Assembly: GCA_903813345.2 (NCBI GenBank)
Contig: CAIIXF020000006.1
Coordinates: 6,500,989 to 6,564,988, forward strand
Direction: 5' to 3'
Length of the DNA: 64,000 nt
Source of the DNA: Owenia fusiformis
Taxonomy: Eukaryota > Annelida > Polychaeta > Sabellida > Oweniidae
The first letter of the stretch is position 1. Each line of letters starts with the position of its first letter. This document shows positions 49,901-60,206 of this stretch, piece after piece. The position numbers and the translations under genes were made by a program. The notes beneath the pieces were generated by a model, which did no database searches, was not told the origin of the DNA, and saw only the letters and a program-made list of their open reading frames with translations.

Positions 49901-50460
49901 TACCATTTTTTTACTGGGTTTGGTAATCCCCGGGTAACCGGGGCAAATGCCCTCCCCGGGTTTTGCACTTGTTCCCAAAATATCCGTATGATATCTGAAA
50001 TATCCCCCCGCGCATTGCGCATGCGCCAGAAAATTCGAAAATCAATATTTGTCGGTCCTCTAGCGTGTAAACACAGCATATCTCCCGTACCGACAATTTA
50101 TTTGTCGGTCCTCTAGCGTGCCACCACATCAGAGTCTAGAGTACCGACAATTGTCGGTACTCTAGCCTTTACGATAAAATTAACACGAAATCACTACAAA
50201 ATATTTTCGCAGACTGGCAATTTTAGGTAAATGTTTTCTTTTTGTTGTTACTCTTAAAGCAAATATCGCTAAAATTAAGAATTTTAAATGAAATGCAATC
50301 AATGCAATGCAAACCTAAAAATTCAAAAATGAATTATGAAAACTTACCGTGTAACATTTCCTTTCATTGCACATCTCATGACAATATTCAGATTTTCACT
50401 TTTGTCATTGGGTTCTAACTGGTCATCTTCACAAACTGATACTTCTATTTGTTCAGACAT
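37934..50460 (-). CDS. ANKRD45: Ankyrin repeat domain-containing protein 45 (6 exons, complete)
   Basis: Exons in transcript order: 50460-50348, 47536-47358, 45227-45060, 44897-44803, 44473-44335, 38010-37934. Phases agree, giving 256 residues. The N-terminus is acidic (SEQIEVSVCEDDQLEPN). Two ankyrin repeats follow: PLDVATMLGRVPMVQELI and SLHRAAAWGRVECLKVLV. Then come AREVALRYDQSECVDYLDWAE and a C-terminal helix region with KSDWLENTPDATTNDFIMQK and LDELLAPIWQKLSEP, matching ANKRD45 in order. The last exon reads to TAG at 37934-37936; a GT inside its final codons could instead be a donor to an unseen exon. Molecular role is uncertain. It is divergent from KLHL20. Its introns carry at least ten mobile-element insertions. 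Confidence 0.92.
38391..38657. mobile_element. 267-bp MITE in ANKRD45 intron 5
   Basis: gagcgtaaagataatggagtgc...ggt on the left pairs with accg..gcactccacaaatatacgctc on the right; the inner gttgttc/gaacaac words also pair. The interior has several gacgtcac-like words and no ORF. Confidence 0.6.
38892..39668 (+). mobile_element. 777-bp TA-flanked element, copy A
   Basis: Ends TAGTATGTATCC and GGATACAGTCTA. Subterminal palindromes are ccgaatataatattcgg at the left and gtctgaatatttattcagac at the right. The whole body, including gactgacgtcactggct and ttaattttcttcatttatag-type segments, recurs in inverted orientation at 52239-53028. No transposase. Confidence 0.8.
40600..40910. repeat. Degenerate repeat with ggggcggatcctgga edge and poly-C/poly-G runs
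   Basis: Left edge caggggcggatcctgg and right edge gatctagatccgcaagtg are inverted-looking words around gggggg and cccccc runs. The style is similar to 7700-8115. No ORF. Confidence 0.35.
42888..43077. mobile_element. 190-bp MITE in ANKRD45 intron 5
   Basis: tccataactgttactgtttgacgcaacctta is mirrored by taaggttgcgtcaaacagtagcagttatgca (quoted in part: tgtttgacgcaacc and ggttgcgtcaaaca). The interior contains gtcacaagataagatcgggt and ttcgaaacatcaataaa. Confidence 0.75.
45354..45536. repeat. ACAGTAAAACCTG / gtggaacacct element, good copy (inverted)
   Basis: Ends ttccacttagacaggttttactgta and starts cagtgacctgtgaagtgg. Contains several aagtggaacacct words and agtcccaagaccaactgac. Reverse complement of the copy at 18838-19012. 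In ANKRD45 intron 2. Confidence 0.65.
45781..47008 (+). mobile_element. 5'-truncated non-LTR retrotransposon with poly-A tail
   Basis: An open frame from about 45783 to 46805 encodes the C-terminal part of a LINE ORF2. It has the post-RT segment HHKHLGLILDKHLTFDQHI, WESLPPEIKESPNLNIFKS, and a terminal cysteine segment CKCGYSNETSIHVMFSC. The stop is followed by about 200 bases of 3' UTR and a poly-A of about 20 bases at 46987-47008. Endonuclease and most of RT are missing. It sits antisense in ANKRD45 intron 2. An uninterrupted frame of about 340 codons suggests recent insertion. No target duplication was confirmed. Confidence 0.85.
47868..48005 (-). repeat. tRNA-derived SINE, copy 1
   Basis: The minus strand reads gggagtggtataactgg (A-box-like) and gattcgattccca (B-box), then the shared body ggcattgaatttaacac and tail tattgcactacagctacc. 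In ANKRD45 intron 1. Confidence 0.6.
48045..48190 (-). repeat. tRNA-derived SINE, copy 2
   Basis: The minus strand reads agctcagcggtagagcat (A box), then a decayed B box, then gggcattgaatttaacat and tgttgcactacagctcc, matching copy 1 in body and tail. Confidence 0.6.
48235..48365 (+). repeat. tRNA-derived SINE, copy 3 (opposite orientation)
   Basis: gatagctcagttggtacagc is a tRNA-Lys-like A box and gggtttgattcctgc a B box; gggcactgaatttagcata follows. It shares the post-tRNA body with copies 1 and 2. Confidence 0.6.
48432..48664. mobile_element. 233-bp MITE
   Basis: attctttttatgcagttgaatc at the left and its complement gattcaactgcataaaaagaat at the right (first 18 bases shown: attctttttatgcagttg) bound an AT-rich interior. 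In ANKRD45 intron 1. Confidence 0.75.
48907..50158. repeat. Array of the 16-bp palindrome ACCGACAATTGTCGGT
   Basis: Full or near-full sites lie at 48907-48922, 48955-48970, 49004-49019 and 50143-50158. Half or expanded sites lie at 49054-49063, 50047-50057 and 50087-50110. Several are followed or preceded by ctctagc or ctagag. The first is nested in a further ctccag...ctggag inverted pair. Left and right clusters flank about 1 kb in mirror fashion, so the whole may be one foldback element. In ANKRD45 intron 1, near the promoter. Confidence 0.75.
49103..49176 (+). repeat. tRNA-like sequence (SINE head or tRNA pseudogene)
   Basis: ggtagtctagtggttagcg matches a tRNA A box, and gagttcgaatccc a B box about 45 bases later. 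The T stem does not pair properly and no acceptor stem is visible, so a working tRNA is unlikely. It lies inside the palindrome-array element. Confidence 0.5.
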
Positions 50461-50949
50461 TATGGCAGAAATGTATGAAAATAACAAAATATTCGATCAA
50501 ATGTTTCCAGCAACAAGGTTAGTGCAACATGACTGCCTGAGTACATTCACGAAATCGTAATAAATTCTCGTCATGAAGTAATTTTGATAATTTTTTTTAC
50601 TAATTTTAGTCAGTTATATAATTATTTCAATACATTGAAATATTAATTAATATTTTAAATTTTAATTCTGTACATTTATGATATATTTTATTTAGTTTTG
50701 TACTAAAAGTTATTTAGTTATATTCGTGTCATGACTAGGGCGCCATATTGGATTTTCTGAAATTATTTTGATTTTACATTCCTCTATAATTGTGATGTTT
50801 TGACGTTCATAAACCTAAAATATCGCAAAGTAATGAAACTATTATAAACTACAAATACGGATCTAAGACTTAAGCTACATTATCAGAGGTAAGGAGGTAT
50901 GATATCTCGTAAGTTGGGCTTCAGATGTACTCATTTTCCTGGTGGTAGC

Positions 50950-51459
50950 TCTACTACTTTTTTCAAGGCCTGACTGCGCCGCTAGCCTAACATGCTAAAT
51001 ATAAGAGTTAGCTGACGTTTGGGAGTCTGACTTACCTTCTAAAGGTTAGAACCCGAATCTTAATGAAACCATATCACCATGGGCTTAATTTTAAATATTG
51101 ACTACTTCACTTAGCTTGGCGGATGTAGAACATTGCTTATATTATTTTAATTTTCACACCAGACATGCTTGGTTGACACGTCAACAAAGTAAAGTTCAAG
51201 GGTCAATGCGTTATTTCGTGATAACTACAACGCCTTCCCGGAAGTCAACATTGATGAAAAATGAAAAAGTCGGAAAAGCATTTACGCTAATTTCTATCAA
51301 ATGCTATGTTTATGCATCATCATCGACGCAACAAAGGTGATATGGTTTCATTAAGATTCGGGTTCTAACCTTTAGAAGGTAAGTCAGACTCCCAAACGTC
51401 AGCTAACTCTTATATTTAGCATGTTAGCGGCGCAGTCAGGCCTTGAAAAAAGTAGTAGA
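50950..51459. mobile_element. 510-bp inverted-repeat element upstream of ANKRD45
   Basis: Ends TCTACTACTTTTTTCAAGGC and its complement; the arms of about 125 bases include gcgccgctagcctaacatgc and gggagtctgacttaccttc. The interior of about 250 bases is unique and non-coding. It directly abuts the next foldback at 51462. Confidence 0.78.
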
Positions 51460-51461
51460 CT

Positions 51462-53115
51462 TAACCAAACCTGGCCCAGTTATCTACTCTCGATATCATA
51501 GATCTGGGCCAGACAATGTCCAATGCAAAAAATGGGGTATTTACTCCGGAAAAAACACACTGGTTTTTCAATGTATACGTGCTGATAAATGAATAAACAT
51601 CATAAAAGTCACTTACATGTTTGTTCCTTGTATCAAATTTTGTATTTATATTATGTTTCCATCGCTGGATGACGGCTAATAAATAAAAAACGAAACGATT
51701 AAACGCAGCAAAAAGAGAAATTCTTCTGCAATCTGTTCGTGATCTTGTAGAATATCGAGAAGTCTCGGCTGCATATTTCGTTCATTACTACATTCGGTCA
51801 GTTCAATTGAAAAATCGTATTTAATGTCCACCATATTTCTTTCCAGTCTAAATACAACACAGATACGTCTGTTTTATAAAGTAATCTACATTTTGATAAG
51901 AAATCTGCTGAACAAATCGTAATATTTGGAATGTATTTATTCCCGGGAAATGTATTTTCGTTCCATGAAAGTTTAAAAATTATCGCGTCACACTCGTGTT
52001 ACATCACATCACGTGACTTTATTCGGTGCGGAGAACTGACGAAATATTGACGAAATGTTGTGCCCATTTCAACATCAAAATAACAAACAAAACACCACAT
52101 TTACGTGTAAGTTATGTATTCTTTATTTCAAATAAATACTTGGGTTTACATGTAGCCCGATGTTTTGGTTAGATGGCTAATAGGGAATGAATAATAAGTG
52201 ATGATTCAGCGACATATTTTTTTTCCTGAGTAAATCCCTAGACTGTATCCTTCGTCTGAATAAATTCAGACTGTAAGTCACCTATTGTAAAATGTGGTGT
52301 TGCATAAATGTTACAAATAAGTTTGTTTAATGATAAAATGATTACCTTATAAAGAACCTACAACATTATTTTTTCGTATATTGTCCTCTTACTGAAGATA
52401 TTCATAAAATGTACAGACGCTTCTTGTAGCAAAGCCATTGATTAGGTCAAGCCATTTTGGCAATGCCAATTCTCACGATAAACGAGATTTAGCCAGTGAC
52501 GTCAGTCTATTTGTAAACAAATAACACATGGAGCGGATGGAGCAACATTACGGAAGCGTATTGATAAATTCCATTTGTGCGGGAATTTATTAGATCTAGT
52601 CATTTATTATCATTATCCCGATTAATTTTCGTCATTTATAGTAAATAGATCGGAAATATTCATGAAGAAGGCCGAGGTGATCAAGTGGTCATGTGTTGTC
52701 AAAGTTCCAAAATTTGCATATCTCGTTTGGATCTCGTGAACTCAAAACGTCCTTGACATTGATTTCGCAATCTACTTATAAACACATCCTGAAGTTTTGG
52801 TGAGTCTGAACATTTCATTATTTTATATCAACTTGTACCCGCCTTATACAAATATTTTTGCTTCTAGTTTAAGATGAACATCTCTTCAACATATTCACCA
52901 ATTTTCAAGGTGAACATTCTTGTAATAAACGAGAAATTTATGTGCACAAAATATCGCCGCGATTTCCATGCCAGGGGTATCAATCATAACAGACCGAATA
53001 TTATATTCGGTCTGTTGGATACATACTAAGTAAATCCCCCTTTTTTGCATTGGACATTGTCTGGCCCAGATCTACGAGTTCGGGAGTAGATAACTGGGCC
53101 AGACGGGTTTGGTTA
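51462..53115. mobile_element. Approximately 1.65-kb inverted-repeat element carrying element copy B
   Basis: Left TAACCAAACCTGGCCCAG and right ctgggccagacgggtttggtta are inverted, as are caatgtccaatgcaaaaaa and ttttttgcattggacattg. TA lies at both outer edges. The interior contains the 790-bp element at 52239-53028 as a nested insertion. Confidence 0.72.
52239..53028 (-). mobile_element. 790-bp TA-flanked element, copy B
   Basis: Inverted relative to copy A (38892-39668) and alignable along its full length with scattered differences. Starts TAGACTGTATCC; ends with ccgaatattatattcgg and GGATACATACTA. Nested inside the element at 51462-53115. Confidence 0.8.
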
Positions 53116-53118
53116 CTC

Positions 53119-53500
53119 TAGACTATATCCACTAGTCTGAATTTTTTTGTAATTTGGAATGAAAATATTCAGACTATAGCCCACATATGTTAAAATTTGG
53201 GATTGAAAATCATTTGTTTACATAGGAAGTGCCATTCAAAATGGCCGATTGGTAAAATTAATTTGCATATTTGTTACTTCTCCTAGCTTTACCTCCATTT
53301 GACAATATGCTGTGTTACTTTTTATAGCATTTAATTGTACCTTACTACTTAATTGAATTGTTATAATGCTTATTTTTGAGAAACAAAGTTTCCTAAAATT
53401 GATAATTGTGTGCAGGAAATTTCCTGTTTTTTCCCACAGGAGGGACATAATGGTCAATAGACTGAATTCTCAGGAAATTCAGTCTATTGGATATAGACTA
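53119..53500 (-). mobile_element. 382-bp TA-flanked MITE, copy C1
   Basis: Ends TAGACTATATCC and GGATATAGACTA, with subterminal palindromes (actgaattctcaggaaattcagt). The body is the reverse complement of 54131-54513. The termini match elements A and B, so it is the same family. Confidence 0.78.
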
Positions 53501-53949
53501 GTGGTAGCTCCTCGTTCAGACCAAAAATCCACCAACCTTACCTATTTCAAAGGCTGGACTGGTCTAATTATTCAGCCTTTGCTCCCCAAATATTATTCGC
53601 CTCGTAATCATGATGACGGAAACAGAAATACTTAATTTGGCTGCTTACTTTACATCTATAGATGTTCCTAACATCAATGACCTTTGCCTCTGAAACTACG
53701 GAAAGTTTCAGGTGCCTCTGGGAAGATCAAGACTTCTTTTTATTAATCGAGGTGGAAATTACCTATGAGAAATAAAATGGCGTTTTTAACAGAATTTAAT
53801 AGTCCAGAGATTTCAAATGAACGTTAACAAATGGGTGCATTTTCAGGTACACCCGCTTTTCATATTTCATATCATTTATTTTCATTTTGAAATCTAAACA
53901 AATATGAAATGAAACAACAAATTAAAATAAAAAAAATAAATACAGAAAC

Positions 53950-54092
53950 AAATTTGGAACTTCACCACATATTCTTCATTCTTGCAACATAGACATACTC
54001 AAATACTCTTTTGTACCAAGGACCATTATTGAATGGAATAAGCTCGATGATGCTACCATAACTAGCCTATCGATAGAACTCTTCAAGGACTA
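53950..54092 (+). mobile_element. LINE ORF2 C-terminal fragment
   Basis: Translates with FVPRTIIEWNKLDDATIT and LSIELFKD then stop, the usual end of jockey/CR1-like RT proteins (RT-IxEWNxL ... FK). Only about 45 codons remain, between two inverted MITE copies. Confidence 0.6.
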
Positions 54093-54130
54093 ATATAATT
54101 TAAGGCTATGAAAATCATCCCCTTCAGGGT

Positions 54131-54513
54131 TAGTCTATATCCAATAGACTGAATATCCTGAGAATTCAGTCTATTGATCATAATGTCCCTCCTGTGGGGA
54201 AAAACAGGACATTACCAGCACAAAATTATCAATTTTAGGAAGCTTTGCTTCCCAAAAATAAGCATTATAACAATTCAATTAAAAAGTAAGGTACAATTAA
54301 ATGCTATAAAAAGTAACACAGCGTTTTGTCAAATGGAAATAAAGCTAGGGGAAGTAACAAATATGCAAATTTATCTACTTCATTGGCCATTTTGAATGGC
54401 ACTTCCTATGTAAACAAATAATTTTCAATCCCAGATTTTAACATATGTGGGCTATAGTCTGAATATTTTCATTCCAAATTTCAAAAAAATTTCAGACAAG
54501 AGGATATAGTCTA
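54131..54513 (+). mobile_element. 383-bp TA-flanked MITE, copy C2
   Basis: Starts TAGTCTATATCC and ends GGATATAGTCTA. Reverse complement of C1 with small differences. Together C1 and C2 could form a hairpin with a 630-base loop. Confidence 0.78.
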
Positions 54514-55430
54514 CCTTCAGGGTTACGTATACATATTTTCTACATTGAAAATCTAGGTGTGAAATAATTATGATTATGAAACTTTCCATAGTTTCACAAG
54601 CAACGGCTACTGATGTTTGGAACATTAGTTTCAGGCGTTACGATTATTAAGCGTATTATAATATTATTGCCTGCATGTTAAGGCTGTATATATCAGAATC
54701 AGTCAGCAGCCTTTGACATATAGGTAACACCAGCCCATTTTTAAAACTTAGGAAATTGTTATTTATCTTTGCCTGTTAGCCTCCATATTCTCCCCATCTG
54801 TTTAAAACATATCCACACTATAGACTAGGATAGGAATTGGCATAAAATTGGTATAAAATATAAATGTTTTTTTTATTCAAGTACTCATTTGCAATATATA
54901 AAAGAATACAAATATTTCACAAAAGCTTTATATGTAGAAATATGTACTATAAGTTGTATAAGTTTAATGAGTATAATTTTACATGATCTTACAACTTGAA
55001 CGTCATTCATACCCAATTCAATTCATTCATGTTTATGTCAATAATCTGCATAAGGCTAATAAGCCCATATCAAAGCAGATATATAATTTAACAGTGATAG
55101 AATTGAATAGAATATTATTTAAAACATTAACATTTAAAGATAGATGTATGGTTTACAAATCATACCCGCATTCTCTCACTCACATATTGACTTTTACAGT
55201 GGCCTATCTCTTTCCTTAGAGTCCTAATTAAATGCATTTTAATTGTATTGGTCCATTAATACTTCACATTGGTCTTTGATTGCTTATATTAAAGAATTTA
55301 TAGACACAAAACCCAATTAAAGTGGACTGTACTCTATTTTATACTGTAAGTAATCAGAAAACTCAAATATGTCATTATGTGAATTTTTTTTATTATATAA
55401 ATTATAAGTTGTGAGGTATTTATTTTTTCA
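54514..55430. other. Intergenic AT-rich sequence before KLHL20
   Basis: No coding exon or clear repeat seen. A tttttcag acceptor-like site just before 55436 could start the first coding exon of KLHL20 if a 5' UTR exon lies upstream. The transcription start is not visible. Confidence 0.3.
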
Positions 55431-55525
55431 GAATTACCCACAGATTCAACAATTGCAAATACCTGTAGATACATCATCTGAAGTACCAGTTATTATAGTC
55501 ATTTCAAGCACAAGTAGTTCTAACA

Positions 55526-58500
55526 ATGGACGCGATGATAGAGCGGGCTGCATCGCCAGCTCGTCTCGCTTACACATCTGACAAACACCCAAGGCACACT
55601 TTGGAGGCCATAAATGTTTTACGAAAACACAGAGAATTATGCGACGTTGTATTAATAGTTGGACAGAGAAAAATATTTGCCCATCGTGTAATCCTCTCAG
55701 CATGTTCACCTTACTTCCATGCCATGTTTACTGGCGAGCTAGCAGAGAGCCGGCAAACTGAAGTAACGATACGGGACATTGACGAAAGTGCAATGGAGCT
55801 CCTCATAGACTTCTGTTATACCTCATCAATTACAGTTGAAGAGGCAAACGTTCAGACCCTCCTACCAGCCGCATGTTTGCTTCAGCTGGCAGAGATACAA
55901 GACGTTTGTTGTGAATTCCTTAAAAGACAGTTAGACCCTTCAAATTGTTTAGGAATAAGGGCTTTTGCTGATACACATGCTTGTAGAGATTTGTTAAGGA
56001 TTGCTGACAAGTTTACCCAACATAATTTCCAAGAGGTATGTTGTGCTGTTCTTACAATCTCATTTTGTTTTCTATCCAAGACATTAGAGTTTCACATGGT
56101 CTTGTTTAAAAAGGGTGTGCGAATTCAAAATGTCACCAAATTCAGTACTTTCAAAGTAACCATTTTTCCTGTTCAGGATCATCATTCCCTGTAGCCTAGT
56201 GATCAATTATAAGTAATGCTGAACATTTTAAAATTTAAACTATCAATGTTATTGCAATGAAATGCTACCATTAAAAAGCCAGAAAAAAATCCATAGGATG
56301 TTTCACGTTTGATGGTTTCATGTTTCAGGTGATGGAGAGTGAAGAGTTTATGCTCCTGCCTGTCAATCAACTGGTTGATATCATCTCTAGTGATGAACTG
56401 AATGTTCGTAATGAGGAGCAGGTCTACCAGTCAGTCATGACATGGACAAGATATAATGTACAGGAGCGGCGTTCACATTTACCTATGGTATGTATTTATA
56501 GATTGAAAAAAGTGAATCACCACTTTTCACAAAGTGTATGTTTTGAATAACTTTTGGATTAAAAGATGGCGTATGCTTGAAAATCCTGTCAAAACTGAAT
56601 GGATAATTAATGCAAACAACAATGCCATCTTTCTATAGCATTGCTAAAAACTTGACATATATAAATTGATAGATCAAGAATATATTTTCATGATCTAGTG
56701 TCAACTCTGATGAGGTCCGTTTGAGCTTTTTTTGGTGTCAGATGAAAGATCGGGTGTTTATTAATCCATTGGAAATACTATGAAGATCAAAAATGAGACT
56801 TCATTTACGCACTTTGTCCCTTTAAATTTGATAAATTAATTTCTACTCAGGCTAGTATGATTATAATTTATGGTATATATTACTAGCCTTATGTACAACT
56901 GGCCTTTGTGTTCCACCAGGCTTTTCGTATAACCAGTCTTTATGTACAACCATATCTTCTGTATAATCAGCCTTTATGTACAATCAATCTTTGTGTACAA
57001 CCATGTCTTCTGTGTAACCAGCCTTTATGTTCAACCATATTTTCTGTATAACCAGTCTTTACGAATATCTGTTCTATAGGTGATTCAACATGTGAGACTA
57101 CCTTTGATGAGCCCTAAATTCCTAGTAGGGACAGTTGGCTCAGACCTTTTGATAAAAAGTGATGACACTTGTCGTGACTTGGTAGATGAGGCAAAGAATT
57201 ACTTGCTGCTCCCTCAAGAGCGCCCTCTGATGCAAGGACCTAGAACAAGACCCCGAAAGCCTATAAGATGTGGAGAAGTTTTATTTGCAGGTAGGCTTAC
57301 TTTAGTATTAGGTTTGTCTGATATGTATTATTGTGTATACAGTAGATACTTCGTTAGTGGAAGACCCTTGGGACCACAAAACAAAGTTCCAATTACTCAG
57401 ATGCAAGTAGGTAGTTACCAGTTTCGCCACCAGGTGGCTGGTTCGGGGGAATTAACATGGCAGGTTATCGCAAAATTCCCTTAGACTTGAATATGCATCA
57501 GTTTTAGTGGTTCACTTTTCATATTACCTTTATGTATCTGATAGTTAGGCCTATACAAATTAAAATATGTCCAGTAAAAGGACATAATTATTATCTACCC
57601 AACACAAGAAAAGATGTTTCACTTTTTGTGGTTTTACAACATAGGGTCTATGAGGAATCTCCTTGACCTAGAACTCACATTTTCAAACAAAATTAAATTT
57701 TCAAAGTTGATAAACTCTTTTCAAAACCACATTTTTAAATGTAATTTTACATGTAGTTTCCAAATATGACATCAGTTTGACTGAATTGTGAATTGTTAAT
57801 GACGTAAATCAAGATTATTTGTACTCGCATCTGGGATATTAGGAGGTATTCCACTTGAGATGTTCCAGCAGTTTCTACTGTGCATGTGTTTATAGACACT
57901 CGAACTCTGAATTAAATGTCCCATCTAATGTGTACATCATTGTCTTTATCATGGCTAGGGAACTAATGTTTTTAAATTAAAATTAATTAAATTTAAGTGA
58001 AAAATAAAATAATAAACTGCAAAAGTTTATCAAGGATTTTTGGAGAACATTCCTCATCCACAATGTATTTGGTCAGGCAACTTTAACAAACAGCTACACT
58101 TTGGGAATTGCAACCATTTGGTTACATGTTGTCATAAAAAATGCCTTATCTTTTTTTGCAGTTGGTGGTTGGTGCAGTGGGGATGCTATTTCCAGTGTAG
58201 AAAGATATGATCCTCAAACCAATGAATGGCGTATGGTCGCTGCAATGAGTAAACGACGATGTGGAGTTGGCGTGGCGGTGGTCAATGATTTATTATATGC
58301 TGTAGGTGGCCACGATGGGCAGTCATATCTGAACAGTATAGAGCGCTATGACCCCCAGACCAACCAGTGGAGTAGTGATGTAGCTCCCACTAGTTCTTGT
58401 AGGACTAGTGTCGGAGTGGCAGTCTTGGATAGCTACATGTATGCTGTTGGAGGACAAGATGGAGTCTCTTGCCTCAACTTTGTTGAAAGGTTAGAATATA

Positions 58501-60206
58501 AAGGTTCACTAAATATAACTGTTCTTTTTTTGTTTATATGATGAATTCATACTTAATGGAAAAATGTTAGTGGTATACATGTAGTTGTGATCTGTAATCT
58601 CTAAAAAATAAGGTTCACAAAAAATAATATAGATTTTCTCAGCTCAATATTTTTGAATTTTTGCAATATTAAGACAGGGTAACTAAGGAATAATTTATGC
58701 AGATCTTTTTCTACAACAGCAAGTAAATTCATATCTCAAAAGAAAAATAATGTGTGTATTAATGTTTACAAAGGCACTTTCAAATTTCATGAAAAAATAA
58801 ATTAAAATATTGTGTGTAATGTTGTTTTTATAGGTATGATCCCAACACTAACAGATGGAATAAGGTTGCATCAATGAGCACTCGCCGTCTAGGTGTGGGG
58901 GTAGCGGTACTAGGGGGCTATCTGTATGCAGTAGGAGGATCTGATGGCACTTCCCCTCTCAACACAGGTAAGAGAATATATATTTACATGTAGTGTATAA
59001 CTCTTAGCAATTTGAATGATGTCTGAACCTCCATAAGCAGGACTCCAGACATCATTCAAGTTGCTTGACATTTCTTGATGGGAAGTATGTATTGTCAAAA
59101 AATGATAAAAAAACAGTGAAGAGAAAATTCACTTTAGTTAATACACACATATTGGTCTAGTTTCTACAATGTAAATGTTTTTATTCCAGTTGAAAGATAT
59201 GACCCTAGGAACAATCGTTGGACTCCCACAGCACCAATGGGTACAAGACGTAAACACCTAGGTGTGGCTGTATATAGCAACATGATCTATGCTGTAGGAG
59301 GCCGTGATGATGCCACCGAACTTAGTAGTGCTGAGAGATACAACCCGGCAACTAATGCTTGGCAACCAGTTGTTGCTATGACGTCACGAAGAAGTGGGGT
59401 GAGTAATGAGCTCCAAATGTTAATCTCATTATTGTCTCCATGTTTTACATTTTACTTAATCATAACTCACTGACGACTTTTGAACTTACTGTGTGGTTAC
59501 TTGTCATAATAAGATATGAATCATATAATCTTCTAGTTGTCATACCGTATATTGAGTGAATTACTACTACTTAATCATAACTCACTGTCGACTTTTGAAC
59601 TTACTGTGTGGTTACTTGTCATAATAAGATATGAATCATATAATCTTCTAGTTGTCATACCGTATATTGAGTGAATTACTACTACTTAATCATAACTCAC
59701 TGTCGACTTTTGAACTTACTGTGTGGTTACTTGTCATAATAAGATATGAATCATATAATCTTCTAGTTGTCATCCCTTAGATAGTATATTGAGTGAATTA
59801 AATTGTTTGAAATAATTCATTTTACCATAATTTAGACAATGGGACTTAGGATTGAGTACTGATTGTGTAAATTATGTTTCATAGGTTAAATCCTTCTGAG
59901 CCAAACTGCTTTATCCCCCCTCCACCACTCCCAGAATATTGTCTCAAGGTATGAAGTATTACTGCAAAACACAAAGCAAAATGCAAATAATATACTTTAT
60001 TTGTTGAATTCCAGGTCGGATTAGCAGTGGTGAATGGCCAATTGATGGCAATAGGAGGATTTGATGGGACCACATATCTGAAGACAATAGAAGTATATGA
60101 CCCAGAACATAACTGCTGGAAACTCTATGGGGGTATGAACTATAGGCGATTAGGGGGAGGGGTAGGGGTGGTCAAAATGCCCCAGCATGAGGCCCACCTC
60201 TGGTAA
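55526..60206 (+). CDS. KLHL20: Kelch-like protein 20, BTB-BACK-Kelch CUL3 adaptor (7 coding exons, complete)
   Basis: Substrate receptor of a CUL3-RBX1 ubiquitin ligase; known vertebrate substrates include DAPK and PML. Exons: 55526-56035, 56329-56487, 57080-57290, 58162-58489, 58834-58967, 59190-59398, 60015-60206. All are in phase, 580 residues (human about 609). BTB covers about residues 27-135 ([20 protein letters not shown]), BACK about 140-245 ([20 protein letters not shown]), and six Kelch repeats run from about 290 ([114 protein letters not shown]). An in-frame stop lies shortly upstream of the chosen Met; the N-terminus is shorter than in human. Conservation is very high. It is divergent from ANKRD45. 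Confidence 0.97.
59454..59798. repeat. 115-bp tandem repeat, three units, in KLHL20 intron 6
   Basis: Units starting acttaatcataactcactg begin at 59454, 59569 and 59684. Differences are very few (tgacgac against tgtcgac). Recent local amplification. Confidence 0.85.

Noticed and set aside
53236-53457. Similar ORFs at 53236-53457 (-) and 54174-54395 (+) as a duplicated gene
   Set aside because: They are the same stretch of two inverted MITE copies; low-complexity composition, no domain.
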